64,000 bases of DNA, taken from positions 5,814 through 69,813 of the forward strand of contig JAZGEF010000033.1 of the NCBI GenBank assembly GCA_036478595.1, in the 5' to 3' direction. A program made the position numbers and the translations under genes. Below, piece after piece: positions 15,804 through 24,140 of the stretch. A model generated the notes under the pieces. That model did not search any database and was not told where the DNA came from. It saw only the letters and a list, made by a program, of their open reading frames with translations. Position 1 is the first letter of the stretch; every line of letters begins with the position of its first letter. Origin of the DNA: Granulosicoccus sp036478595 (GTDB lineage Bacteria; Pseudomonadota; Gammaproteobacteria; Granulosicoccales; Granulosicoccaceae).

Positions 15804-17278
15804 GCTTTATTGATAGCGTAATGGCAGGCCTTAGTTTAGTCTCATCGTTCGAGGCCTTCTTGGCTTTGTTCGTGGGTATTTGTATCGGTGTTGTGGGCGG
15901 TGCGATACCTGGCTTATCAGCAACGATGGCCGTAGCCTTAACCTTGCCATTCACGTTTAGCATGCAACCCATCACCGGTATCCTGTTATTGCTCGGTGTT
16001 TATAAAGGCGGCATCTTCGGCGGCTCCATCCCCGCCATATTAATTAAAACACCCGGCACGCCTGCATCCTCTGCCACGATACTCGATGGGTATCCGCTGG
16101 CTGAAAAAGGTGAAGCTGGTCGAGCTTTGGGTATGGCGCTTTGGGCATCTTGTACCGCTGATTTAGTATCCAACCTTGCACTGATATTCTTTGCAGGCTT
16201 TCTGGCCTCCTTTGCATTGAAGTTTGGGCCGCCTGAATTTTTTGCGTTAATACTTTTCTCTCTTACCATCATCGCAGGTGTATCAGGCGAGAGCTTGTTG
16301 CGTGGCGCAATCGCAGCATTATTAGGATTGCTACTCGCAACAGTAGGCCTCGACCTGGTGTACGGCACTAATCGATTCACCTTCGGCGACCCCAACTTAA
16401 TGGGTGGTTTAAACTTCATTGCCGTACTGATCGGTTTATTCGCCCTTCCAGAAATCATCGCCATGGCCTGGAACCCCGTGGCCCATCTTGGCCAGGCGCG
16501 TTCCTTGGGTAAAAGTAAAGTGACGTTTGCAGATTACAAACGCAGTTTTAGATCAATCATTCGCGGTAGTTTGATCGGCGTGTTCCTAGGTTCCATACCC
16601 GGTATAGGCGCAGCTCCATCAGCGTTTTTAAGCTATTCCGAAGCGCGCCGTAAATCGCCCAACAAAGAGAATTTTGGCAAAGGTGAGATCGAAGGTGTTG
16701 CCGCATCTGAGGCTGGTAATAACGGTGTTGCTGGTGCCACGCTTATCCCGCTACTCGCGCTGGGTATACCGGGTGATGTCATTACTGCCATCATCATCGG
16801 CGCATTTATGGTGCATGGCATACAGCCTGGGCCAATGATGTTTATTTTAAATGCCGATATTGTTTATGGCTTATTTATCGGTTTGATTGTGAGCTCTGTA
16901 TTTCTCTTCCTTGTTGGTAGCGTTGCTATAAAGGGGTTTAAATTTGTCGCAGACGTGCCCAAACGCATACTGATGCCGGCCGTACTCGTGTTATGCATCT
17001 TTGGTGTGTATGCAGTGAACAACAACATCTTTGATGTGGGTGTGATGTTTGTTATGGGTTGGGTGGGTTACGTGATGATGCGAATGCATGTACCCGCTGC
17101 CCCGTTTCTAATTGCGTTTATCTTAGGGCCACTGCTTGAGGATAATTTTAGACAAGCTATGTTGATGTCAGGTAGTGACCCGATGATTTTGGTCAGGGGG
17201 CCGATTACTTGGTTCTTTTGGACGCTAACGGTTATTGCGTTGATTGCTATTACCAGAAGTGTGGTTCGCAGTAAGTAG
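15800..17278 (+). CDS. tctA: TTT transporter large membrane subunit (TctA family)
   Basis: A 492-residue permease with about 12 hydrophobic segments. It carries the family's two glycine/proline-rich motifs, GAIPGLSATMAVALTLPFT near residues 33-52 and a related copy, GSIPGIGAAPSAFLSYSEA, near 262-280, plus KGGIFGGSIPAILIKTPGTP near 70-89. It moves a carboxylate into the cell driven by an ion gradient, receiving it from TctC. Confidence 0.93.
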   Translation: MSFIDSVMAGLSLVSSFEAFLALFVGICIGVVGGAIPGLSATMAVALTLPFTFSMQPITGILLLLGVYKGGIFGGSIPAILIKTPGTPASSATILDGYPLAEKGEAGRALGMALWASCTADLVSNLALIFFAGFLASFALKFGPPEFFALILFSLTIIAGVSGESLLRGAIAALLGLLLATVGLDLVYGTNRFTFGDPNLMGGLNFIAVLIGLFALPEIIAMAWNPVAHLGQARSLGKSKVTFADYKRSFRSIIRGSLIGVFLGSIPGIGAAPSAFLSYSEARRKSPNKENFGKGEIEGVAASEAGNNGVAGATLIPLLALGIPGDVITAIIIGAFMVHGIQPGPMMFILNADIVYGLFIGLIVSSVFLFLVGSVAIKGFKFVADVPKRILMPAVLVLCIFGVYAVNNNIFDVGVMFVMGWVGYVMMRMHVPAAPFLIAFILGPLLEDNFRQAMLMSGSDPMILVRGPITWFFWTLTVIALIAITRSVVRSK

Positions 17279-17340
17279 TTGTAACGCGTTCCCACTATCA
17301 ACGCCTGTGGTTTAAAAAAATTCAAGCTGTATTAACGAAG

Positions 17341-19677
17341 GTGCCAACCAATATGTCCACCAATCTACCCAAAATGACCCCTCCTAAGCTCAACAATGGA
17401 TCTCTGCGTGAGCCGGTTCCTTCAAATCTGCTGGGCACGGCAGCACTGGACAAGGCCGGAGAATTCGAGGCCGGTACCTATCAAAGCTTTACCTTGACCT
17501 ACACGGCGGGGCGTTTTGGCATTGATGATAGCGGTAGTTTGCGTATCGTTTTTCGATTTGCTACCGATCAATCCAACCCACAATTTACGGACCCAAAAGC
17601 GCCGAATTATACGTTGGTGGAAGCGTCGAACAATGCGGTACTGCAAGCGCGCTTTGATCCCAAAGGCAATATCCGTCCCTGGGATCGCACGCTGCAGATC
17701 AAGGTTGTTAAAGGTTTCATGAAAGAGGGAGATACGATCACCGTTCAATTAGGCGTAACTGACGAAGGTAGCGCGGGAATGCGCTTGCAAACTTTTTGCG
17801 AAAAACGGTTTGAGTTTCGCGTATTGGTCGACCCCATCGCCACCTACAACTTCCAGCCACTACCGGATCAACCTGCGATTAGTATCGTGCCAGGTGCTGC
17901 CGAGAACTGGGTTGCTGTAGTACCCACGACTTGCGAGATCGGGAAGCCATTTTCGCTGCGGCTAAAAGCAGAGGACACCTGGGGTAATCCAACTAATAAA
18001 GCGCAAATGCGATTGTTGTTAGGCGCAAGCCATGACGTGCAAAACTTGCCCAACCACATCGATGTTAGCGCAGGAGATTTCGTACATGAAATTCCTGGCC
18101 TGGTGGTTAATGATAAGGGCATGTTCGACATTAGCCTAAACACTGCCGAGGGGGCTCTGCTGGCTCGCAGTAACCCGGCGGTGGCATCGGCAGCGCCAGA
18201 GCGCCATAATTACTGGGGTGACTTACACGGCCAGTCCGACGAAACTCTCGGCACAAACAGCGCTGCCGACTACTTTGCTTTTGGCCGGGATCTTGCGCTT
18301 CTGGACTGCTGTGCTCATCAGGGCAACGACTTTCAGATGACCGAGACCTTCTGGCAGGATCTCAACAACGTCACCAAGCATTTTAATGAAGACGGGCGCT
18401 TTGTGACGCTACCTGGATACGAATGGTCAGGTAACACTGCACTCGGTGGTGATCGCAACGTTTACTTCCCAGTAGAAGGACGCGTAATGCGACGATCCTC
18501 TCATGCACTAATAGAAAATCAGAGCGATATTGAAACCGATTGCCACACGGCCGCCGAGCTCTTTGAAAATTTTGCCAAACACGAAGAATGGGACGTCATT
18601 TGTTTTGCTCATTGCGGTGGCCGCTACGCCGATATTTCCATGGCGCATGACGGGCGGTTTGAAAAATCGGTTGAGGTACATTCGGCTTGGGGCACATTCG
18701 AATGGCTGGTGCAGGATGCCTTTAAAAACGGTTACCGCGTTGGCATCATCGGCAATTCCGATGGTCACAAAGGGCGCCCCGGCGCAAGCTACCCTGGCGC
18801 GGGTTGGTTTGGTGCAGTAGGTGGATTAACGTGTTTTCTTATGCCCGAACTTACTCGTGATGCTTTGATTGATTGCATCAATCGCCGCCACCACTACGCC
18901 ACCAATGGCGGGCCAAGCGGACGCTTACGCATGGATCTGGCGATGACATTTGATCAGCCGGCTACCCTCTATCACGACGACCCTGCTTTAATAAAAGACA
19001 GCCAAGGTACGCCTTGCTCAACTGCGATGATGGGTGACATCGTGCACCTACCATCGGGTGATGCAACACTTTCAGTAACGGTGTCAGCCGCATCACCCAT
19101 CCGTCGGATTGATTTATTTAACGGGCTTGATCACTTGGAATGCCATCGCCCCTATTCAGAAGATGAACTTGGAGACCGGATCGGCGTTGTCTGGGAAGGT
19201 GCTGAGTATCGAGGCCGTTTCCGTGCCGTCCCTTGGGACGGTTCAGCACAATTCGACCAAGCCAAGGTGAGCTCGGCGCAAGCGATCAATTTCTTCAATC
19301 GAGACAAGACACTTAAGCTTAGTGATGAGACAACACTGAACTGGCAATCCGTAACAACCGGCAATTTCGCTGGTTTCATAACAACCCTAAGCGATAGTCG
19401 CAAAGGCAGCATCACAATCGACACAGCATTGATAAAAAAGACGATATTACTCGATGAGATTGCTTATGAGGAAACCATTATCGACGTAGCCGGCGAGTTG
19501 CCGCGCGGCATTCGATTATTCCGTCTGCCGGATGAAAACGGCCACACTCAAGTTGTATTCGAACGCACTCTATCACCGGAAGCTGATCGCGATAACCCTT
19601 ACTACGTTCGCGTTACACTAGAAGACGGGACTCAGGCCTGGTCTAGTCCAGTTTATGTTATTCGTGCGCTTGGATGA
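17341..19677 (+). CDS. DUF3604 protein, PHP-like metal-dependent hydrolase
   Basis: A 778-residue cytosolic protein of the DUF3604 family. Metal-binding candidates cluster in WGDLHGQSDE (about residues 290-299), CCAHQGNDF (about 322-330) and GNSDGHKG (about 471-478), a pattern resembling PHP-type phosphoesterases. Residues 1-285 form a separate beta-rich N-terminal region and the C-terminal 200 residues another. The start is GTG at 17341; an ATG at 17353 is equally possible. It follows tctA by 62 bp on the same strand and may act on the imported compound. The reaction of the family is unknown to me. Its 3' end overlaps the convergent HNH gene by 60 bp. Confidence 0.85.
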   Translation: MPTNMSTNLPKMTPPKLNNGSLREPVPSNLLGTAALDKAGEFEAGTYQSFTLTYTAGRFGIDDSGSLRIVFRFATDQSNPQFTDPKAPNYTLVEASNNAVLQARFDPKGNIRPWDRTLQIKVVKGFMKEGDTITVQLGVTDEGSAGMRLQTFCEKRFEFRVLVDPIATYNFQPLPDQPAISIVPGAAENWVAVVPTTCEIGKPFSLRLKAEDTWGNPTNKAQMRLLLGASHDVQNLPNHIDVSAGDFVHEIPGLVVNDKGMFDISLNTAEGALLARSNPAVASAAPERHNYWGDLHGQSDETLGTNSAADYFAFGRDLALLDCCAHQGNDFQMTETFWQDLNNVTKHFNEDGRFVTLPGYEWSGNTALGGDRNVYFPVEGRVMRRSSHALIENQSDIETDCHTAAELFENFAKHEEWDVICFAHCGGRYADISMAHDGRFEKSVEVHSAWGTFEWLVQDAFKNGYRVGIIGNSDGHKGRPGASYPGAGWFGAVGGLTCFLMPELTRDALIDCINRRHHYATNGGPSGRLRMDLAMTFDQPATLYHDDPALIKDSQGTPCSTAMMGDIVHLPSGDATLSVTVSAASPIRRIDLFNGLDHLECHRPYSEDELGDRIGVVWEGAEYRGRFRAVPWDGSAQFDQAKVSSAQAINFFNRDKTLKLSDETTLNWQSVTTGNFAGFITTLSDSRKGSITIDTALIKKTILLDEIAYEETIIDVAGELPRGIRLFRLPDENGHTQVVFERTLSPEADRDNPYYVRVTLEDGTQAWSSPVYVIRALG

Positions 19678-21072
19678 GAGGTTTGAAAGCAATTCCGCGG
19701 TTACACATTGGGAACCCTCATCCGATGCTAAATAAAACTCACATGAGTTTTCCCGCACGATATTCACATTAGCATCAACGCCCGTGCCCATCGGAATATC
19801 GATGTTCTCTGAATAATCATCAAGCCGATACCCGCACTCCGGCACCACTCTGCCATCTGGTCGCCGAAAGAATCTTTGCTGCAGTTGATCATGCTCCACC
19901 GAATAACCACCTTCATGCAGCAAGCGATGATGTTTTGTGCATAACAACACGAGGTTATGTAAAGCTGTCTCGCCACCATCAGCCCAGTGCTTAATATGAT
20001 GAGCATCGACATAGCGTTTACATTCACAGCCCGGGAATGCACAACCCTTATCACGCGCCCATAACGCTCTGCGTATGCCAGTAGTGATTGTTCGCACTTT
20101 ACGCCCAACGCTTAATGGCTCGCCTTTAGCGTTTTCAATAATGGGCACGATACTGCCATCACAACATAAACGCCTGACAGTATCGATTGGCAATTGCGAT
20201 GAGCCTACTTGATTTGCTTGACTAGCCTTACCAGCAACAAGCGCCGTTTCATCCACATGCACAACAACTTGATAGTTATCAGCTGCTGAACCCGCTCGTG
20301 CTCTATCGTTGCTATTGGCATCATTACAGTCATTGGATGCGTTACCAGAGCCATCAAGATACTCGCGAGCAAGCTGCATTGCAGCATCAGCCTGTAAAGA
20401 ATGCCAAGACGAATTCTCCAAAGCCAATACGTCTGGGGTATTGGATGTGTTGGCAGATAACTGCATAGCCGCCTTTTCAATCGCTTTTTGAAACAGCTCA
20501 CCCTCTTCAATGCTTAGCTCTAAGTTAAACGAAACAATACCGGTGGAGTCGTACTGCCACATTCGCAACGATCGCTGTGAGTAAGCTCTATTCGCATCTG
20601 TTGTGGATGCCTTTGTGGTATTAACCCGCTGACGGCAAAACGCTTCTACATTGGCTGCAGAGACATCAGTGGCCATAGCGATCAGCTCTTTTTCGTTTTG
20701 CCGATCTGCAATGCGTGTAAGGGAGCGTACCTTGGAATAGGACAAACCGCCACGCTCAAACGCATCGGAAATTTTAGGTAGCGCCTTTAAAGCATGCGCC
20801 ACCCGCAATTTATCCCGCGCCGCATTGGCCAATAAATCACAGCGCCACCGCAGCCAAGGCAAGGCATCGGTAAAACCCCATTTAAGCCACCCACCGCGTT
20901 CATCAAATTCGCGCAACACCAGCATCAATTGATAGTGACACACATTCATTTGGCGATTTAAACGACCGATAGCGGCATCCAGCTCTTCTATTTCGATTTG
21001 GTGTTTAGAAGACGCCAAAACAGAATGAGATTGACGGGAAGAGGGTGTTGCAGATAAGGCATTAGCAGACAT
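19618..21072 (-). CDS. HNH endonuclease with DUF222 domain (13E12 repeat family)
   Basis: A 484-residue protein with the helical DUF222 domain (about residues 25-310) and a C-terminal HNH nuclease domain. The latter has the zinc-type Cys pair FPGCEC, the catalytic DAHHIKHW near residue 357 and LCTKHHRLLHEGG. AGGAGG lies about 6 nt before the ATG. A LexA-like box starts 23 bp upstream, so DNA damage probably controls it. The last 20 residues are encoded opposite the end of the DUF3604 gene and look like run-on sequence. A decayed relative lies near 34.0 kb, which shows that the family has spread in this genome. Function (mobility, defence or repair) is unknown. Confidence 0.88.
   Translation of the reverse strand: MSANALSATPSSRQSHSVLASSKHQIEIEELDAAIGRLNRQMNVCHYQLMLVLREFDERGGWLKWGFTDALPWLRWRCDLLANAARDKLRVAHALKALPKISDAFERGGLSYSKVRSLTRIADRQNEKELIAMATDVSAANVEAFCRQRVNTTKASTTDANRAYSQRSLRMWQYDSTGIVSFNLELSIEEGELFQKAIEKAAMQLSANTSNTPDVLALENSSWHSLQADAAMQLAREYLDGSGNASNDCNDANSNDRARAGSAADNYQVVVHVDETALVAGKASQANQVGSSQLPIDTVRRLCCDGSIVPIIENAKGEPLSVGRKVRTITTGIRRALWARDKGCAFPGCECKRYVDAHHIKHWADGGETALHNLVLLCTKHHRLLHEGGYSVEHDQLQQRFFRRPDGRVVPECGYRLDDYSENIDIPMGTGVDANVNIVRENSCEFYLASDEGSQCVTAELLSNLSSKRTNNINWTRPGLSPVF
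19734..19750. repeat. 17-bp repeat, left copy flanking the HNH gene
   Basis: aaaactcacatgagttt is identical to the copy at 21131-21147, in the same orientation, 1.4 kb away. Each copy is an inverted repeat (aaactca-ca-tgagttt). This copy lies inside the 3' coding end of the HNH gene, 57 bp beyond the DUF3604 stop. Confidence 0.75.
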
Positions 21073-21094
21073 GGTATTCCTCCTGAATCAATTA

Positions 21095-21114
21095 TACTGG
21101 CTATACATACAGTA
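21095..21114 (-). promoter_or_regulatory. LexA-like SOS box upstream of the HNH gene
   Basis: tactggctatacatacagta matches the gammaproteobacterial LexA consensus (taCTGT-N8-ACAGta) at 17 of 20 positions as I compare them with the E. coli consensus; the right half-site ACAGTA is perfect and the left has CTGG for CTGT. Its position, 23 bp before the ATG, suits repression of the HNH gene. Confidence 0.6.
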
Positions 21115-21130
21115 TATCAGAAAGCGCCAA

Positions 21131-21147
21131 AAAACTCACATGAGTTT
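21131..21147. repeat. 17-bp repeat, right copy flanking the HNH gene
   Basis: Second copy of aaaactcacatgagttt, just upstream of the LexA-like box. The two copies enclose promoter and nearly all of the HNH gene in a unit of about 1.4 kb. Confidence 0.75.
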
Positions 21148-21315
21148 CAATTTAGATTTTATCTAGCGCCGGAGGACAACACATTACGCGCCACTCGAAT
21201 TTGTTTTTAAAGGTGATTTCCCGGCTTCGATATCAGTACGTGACCGATACCCGTCAAGCTGATTTGGGCGCTTAATTCGTTGTTGAAGTATTTTTCTATG
21301 CACTATAAACAACGA

Positions 21316-22524
21316 TCAATCAACAAACCGCATAGCCTGGTAAAACGCATTACGCATATCATCAGCCAACGGTACAGCAGAGCCCAGATACTGGGTCATG
21401 ACAATACCATTCAGATTTCGCTGCCTGTCGACGAAAAAGTAGGTACAGGCAGCTCCAGCCCACCCGCCTTCGCCGTGACTTGTGATGCTGAGCGCCTGGC
21501 CGGTATCCAGCATCACTCGGCCAAACAAATTCCAGCCAAACCCTGGTAAACGACTGTCACCGGCTACAAGCGGCAGCAATTGATCAGGGATTCGGTTCTG
21601 CCACATCATGTCTAACATCGCCGGTGATAAAATTGTGTCGCCCGCTGCGCTTCGACCATCTTTTAGAACCTGTATAAATTTCGCATAGTCAGCGCAAGTA
21701 GAGAACAGCCCGTGCCCGCCTCGGGCGAAGCCAGATTGTGAATCTGCCGGGTGACTGGCATCGACATTTATCGGTGGCAAGTCTTGTGGCAGCTTTAGCA
21801 TCCTCTGCGTGCTACCTAATAGCTTGGTGCCGTACATGGACGCCAAACGCGGTAGTTTATTTTCAGCGACACTGAACGCAGTATCATTCATAGCCAGTGG
21901 TTCAAAAATATAGTGTGCCAGCAGACTCTGCAGCGATTGCCCACTGATCACTTCAAGAACCCGCGCTAAAACATCGGTGGCGACGCTATAGCGCCAACAC
22001 TTGCCAGGGTGTGAGGCTAAAGGCAATGTCGCAATCTTATCGACGTACTCGATGAGTGTTCGTGATCCATCTTCAACCAGCTTCGCCTGTCGATACAAAC
22101 CAGCCACTTCGCAATCAGGCAGGAAATCATAAGAGAATCCAGCCCGATGAGTTAACAGCTGTTCAATAATAATGGGGGATGCGGCTGCCTCCATTGCGCC
22201 ATCGTCAAGCAGCACTTGCAGATTGGCGAACGCCGGTAGGTACATTGACAAGGGGTCGCTCAACCGTAATTTCCCCATCTCAACGAATTTCAAGGCCAGT
22301 ACCGACACAATCGGCTTGGTCATGGAATAAACTCGATAGATGGCATCTGCTGGCAGCGGAGTTTGCCCAGGCGCGTCCAGATAACCCGCCTGACCGGCAC
22401 AGAGCAGATGGTCGGCTTGCCTGAATTGCCAACTGATACCACAGAACTGTTGACTGTCGGTATAACGCTGAGCCGTTTGCTCTATGGCCTGCAACGCCGT
22501 TGCATCAAATTGGATACGAGTCAT
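21316..22524 (-). CDS. Serine hydrolase of the beta-lactamase/EstB family
   Basis: A 402-residue cytosolic-looking protein (no signal peptide) of the class C beta-lactamase-like serine hydrolases. The nucleophile motif SMTK is at residues 67-70; a Tyr-Ser-Val motif (WRYSVATD) supplies the tyrosine; HGEGGWAG near 360 is the third motif. Lack of a signal peptide argues for an esterase or amide hydrolase (EstB-like), not a true beta-lactamase. It is divergent from the Liv-type binding protein gene with about 240 bp between, and could act on the same compound. Confidence 0.85.
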   Translation of the reverse strand: MTRIQFDATALQAIEQTAQRYTDSQQFCGISWQFRQADHLLCAGQAGYLDAPGQTPLPADAIYRVYSMTKPIVSVLALKFVEMGKLRLSDPLSMYLPAFANLQVLLDDGAMEAAASPIIIEQLLTHRAGFSYDFLPDCEVAGLYRQAKLVEDGSRTLIEYVDKIATLPLASHPGKCWRYSVATDVLARVLEVISGQSLQSLLAHYIFEPLAMNDTAFSVAENKLPRLASMYGTKLLGSTQRMLKLPQDLPPINVDASHPADSQSGFARGGHGLFSTCADYAKFIQVLKDGRSAAGDTILSPAMLDMMWQNRIPDQLLPLVAGDSRLPGFGWNLFGRVMLDTGQALSITSHGEGGWAGAACTYFFVDRQRNLNGIVMTQYLGSAVPLADDMRNAFYQAMRFVD

Positions 22525-22696
22525 TGCCTGGATATTGTTTAAATTAACGAACAGATCGGCTAGCGAAAACCCAGCCCGAATTTACACCCGGAGTCGATGG
22601 TGCATTGCAGGCATCATGTGTAAAAATCTTTGCTGTACTATTCAATGTGCGCCAGTGCCCACCGGGCAATCGACCGAATCGCAAGCGGCCAGAGAG

Positions 22697-22711
22697 TATG
22701 GTATAACCATA
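22697..22711. promoter_or_regulatory. Palindrome upstream of the Liv-type binding protein gene
   Basis: tatggt-ata-accata is a perfect 6-bp inverted repeat with a 3-nt centre, 57 bp before the binding-protein start. It is a candidate operator or part of the promoter; no regulator gene lies close by. Confidence 0.35.
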
Positions 22712-22767
22712 ATAACAAGGCGAAGTTTATTATTCAACGGCCCTGCGGGGCAATCAGGAGGATCTTC

Positions 22768-24015
22768 ATGCAGTTAAAAAAACGTGTTTTTCTCGCATTA
22801 TCAGTTGCTGCGAGCCTGGGGCTGAGTGGTGTCACTCAAGCTCAAGATGCAATAAAAATTGGTGCATTTTCCACACTCGAAGGCGCATTTGCTGTTTTGG
22901 GTGAAGAGAGTATTCGTGGTGTAGAGATGGCGCTGCATGAATTTAATAACGAAGCAGGCGGCAAGAAAATCGAAATGATTACCGGCGCTTCGGACGCATC
23001 ACCAGACAGCGCCGTGGCCGCGGCCCGTAAACTGGTTGAACAGGACAAGGTTCAAATTCTGATTGGCCCGCTATCCGGCTCGGAAGGCCTGGCAGTGAAG
23101 GACTACGCCAAAACACAGCCTCAAACCACATTCCTGAATGGATCTTCTGCCGCTCAGGACACCACCCTGCGGAACCCTGCCGAGAATTTCTTTCGTTTTA
23201 ACCCCGATGGCGCTCAGTTTGTAGCCGGGCTCGGTGAGTACACCTACAATGACAAAGGTTATAAGTCGGTTGCTATTATTGCCGAGGACTATTCCTTCCC
23301 TTACACCATGGTGTTTGGATTTATGAAGGACTACTGCAAGCTCGGTGGAACAGTACCAGCAAAATTCTGGGTACCCATTGGCACCAAGGATTATTCATCC
23401 GTCATTTCTGCCCTACCCGACGATGTGGATGCACTGTGGGTCGGGCTTGGAGGCGCAGATGCAGTTAACTTCCTAACGCAATACGAGCAAGCAGGCGGTG
23501 ATTTGCCAATGGTCGCAGGATCTATTACGGTTGACCAATCGGTGCTGGGTTCAAAGGGCAGGAGTAAAGACTATCTGGTGGGTACAGCCACGGCTTCACC
23601 GGCGGCAGATACCAATCAGTCTGAAGAATACCAGGCATTCGTAAAACTCTATCAGTCGGTTCACCCCGATGGATTCCCAACACCTTCCTTGTTTGCACAT
23701 GAATACTATATTTCGACCAAAGCTGCGCTGCTGGCGCTGGATGAGGTAGAGGGGGATCTTTCTGATGGCCATAAAAAGTATCGTGAAGCCCTGTCCAATC
23801 TGTCCTTTATGACACCAGCCGGTATGCGCTCGCTGGATGAGAATCGCCAGGTTATAACCGATATATTTTTAACCGAAGTCGTTGAAGGTCCCGATGGAAA
23901 TCTGCTGACCAAGCTGGTTAAACGCGTACCTCAGGTGAATCAAACACTGGGCGAAGACATGGAAACCTTCCTGGCTTACGGCGTTGTGGGGCGCGATAAT
24001 CCAGATTGTAAGTAG
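22768..24015 (+). CDS. Branched-chain amino acid-type ABC substrate-binding protein (LivK-like)
   Basis: A 415-residue periplasmic binding protein, type I fold. The start at 22768 has AGGAGG about 7 nt upstream and gives a clean signal peptide (cleavage after TQA); a longer in-frame reading back to 22630 has none. The mature part begins DAIKIGAFSTLEGAFAVLGE, typical of the LivK/AmiC group, whose members bind amino acids, amides, urea or aromatic acids. It faces, tail to tail, the operon holding LivH, LivM, LivG and LivF homologues, which lacks its own binding protein, so it most likely serves that transporter. Confidence 0.88.
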   Translation: MQLKKRVFLALSVAASLGLSGVTQAQDAIKIGAFSTLEGAFAVLGEESIRGVEMALHEFNNEAGGKKIEMITGASDASPDSAVAAARKLVEQDKVQILIGPLSGSEGLAVKDYAKTQPQTTFLNGSSAAQDTTLRNPAENFFRFNPDGAQFVAGLGEYTYNDKGYKSVAIIAEDYSFPYTMVFGFMKDYCKLGGTVPAKFWVPIGTKDYSSVISALPDDVDALWVGLGGADAVNFLTQYEQAGGDLPMVAGSITVDQSVLGSKGRSKDYLVGTATASPAADTNQSEEYQAFVKLYQSVHPDGFPTPSLFAHEYYISTKAALLALDEVEGDLSDGHKKYREALSNLSFMTPAGMRSLDENRQVITDIFLTEVVEGPDGNLLTKLVKRVPQVNQTLGEDMETFLAYGVVGRDNPDCK

Positions 24016-24044
24016 TCGCTTGCAACTTTAAGATTGAGGCCATC

Positions 24045-24081
24045 AGCTGCAAACTCCGCTAGGCTTGCAGAGTTTGCAGTT
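24045..24081. terminator. Hairpin between convergent genes, likely bidirectional terminator
   Basis: ctgcaaactc (24047-24056) and gagtttgcag (24070-24079) form a perfect 10-bp stem, extendable by a G-U and an A-T pair, with a 13-nt loop. It lies between the binding-protein gene and the end of the eight-gene operon. No clear T-run, so efficiency is uncertain. Confidence 0.45.
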
Positions 24082-24140
24082 GAAGCTGTCATGCAACCAG
24101 TCGCACATGAGCACTGCTATATTTGTCGACTGTCCTAACC

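Noticed and set aside
16000..16464. Minus-strand reading frame of 154 codons opposite tctA
   Set aside because: Antisense to a strongly conserved permease gene, with no family resemblance or start signal.
21316..22524. Serine hydrolase as an antibiotic-resistance beta-lactamase
   Set aside because: It has no signal peptide and resembles EstB-type cytosolic hydrolases; the SxxK motif alone does not indicate resistance.
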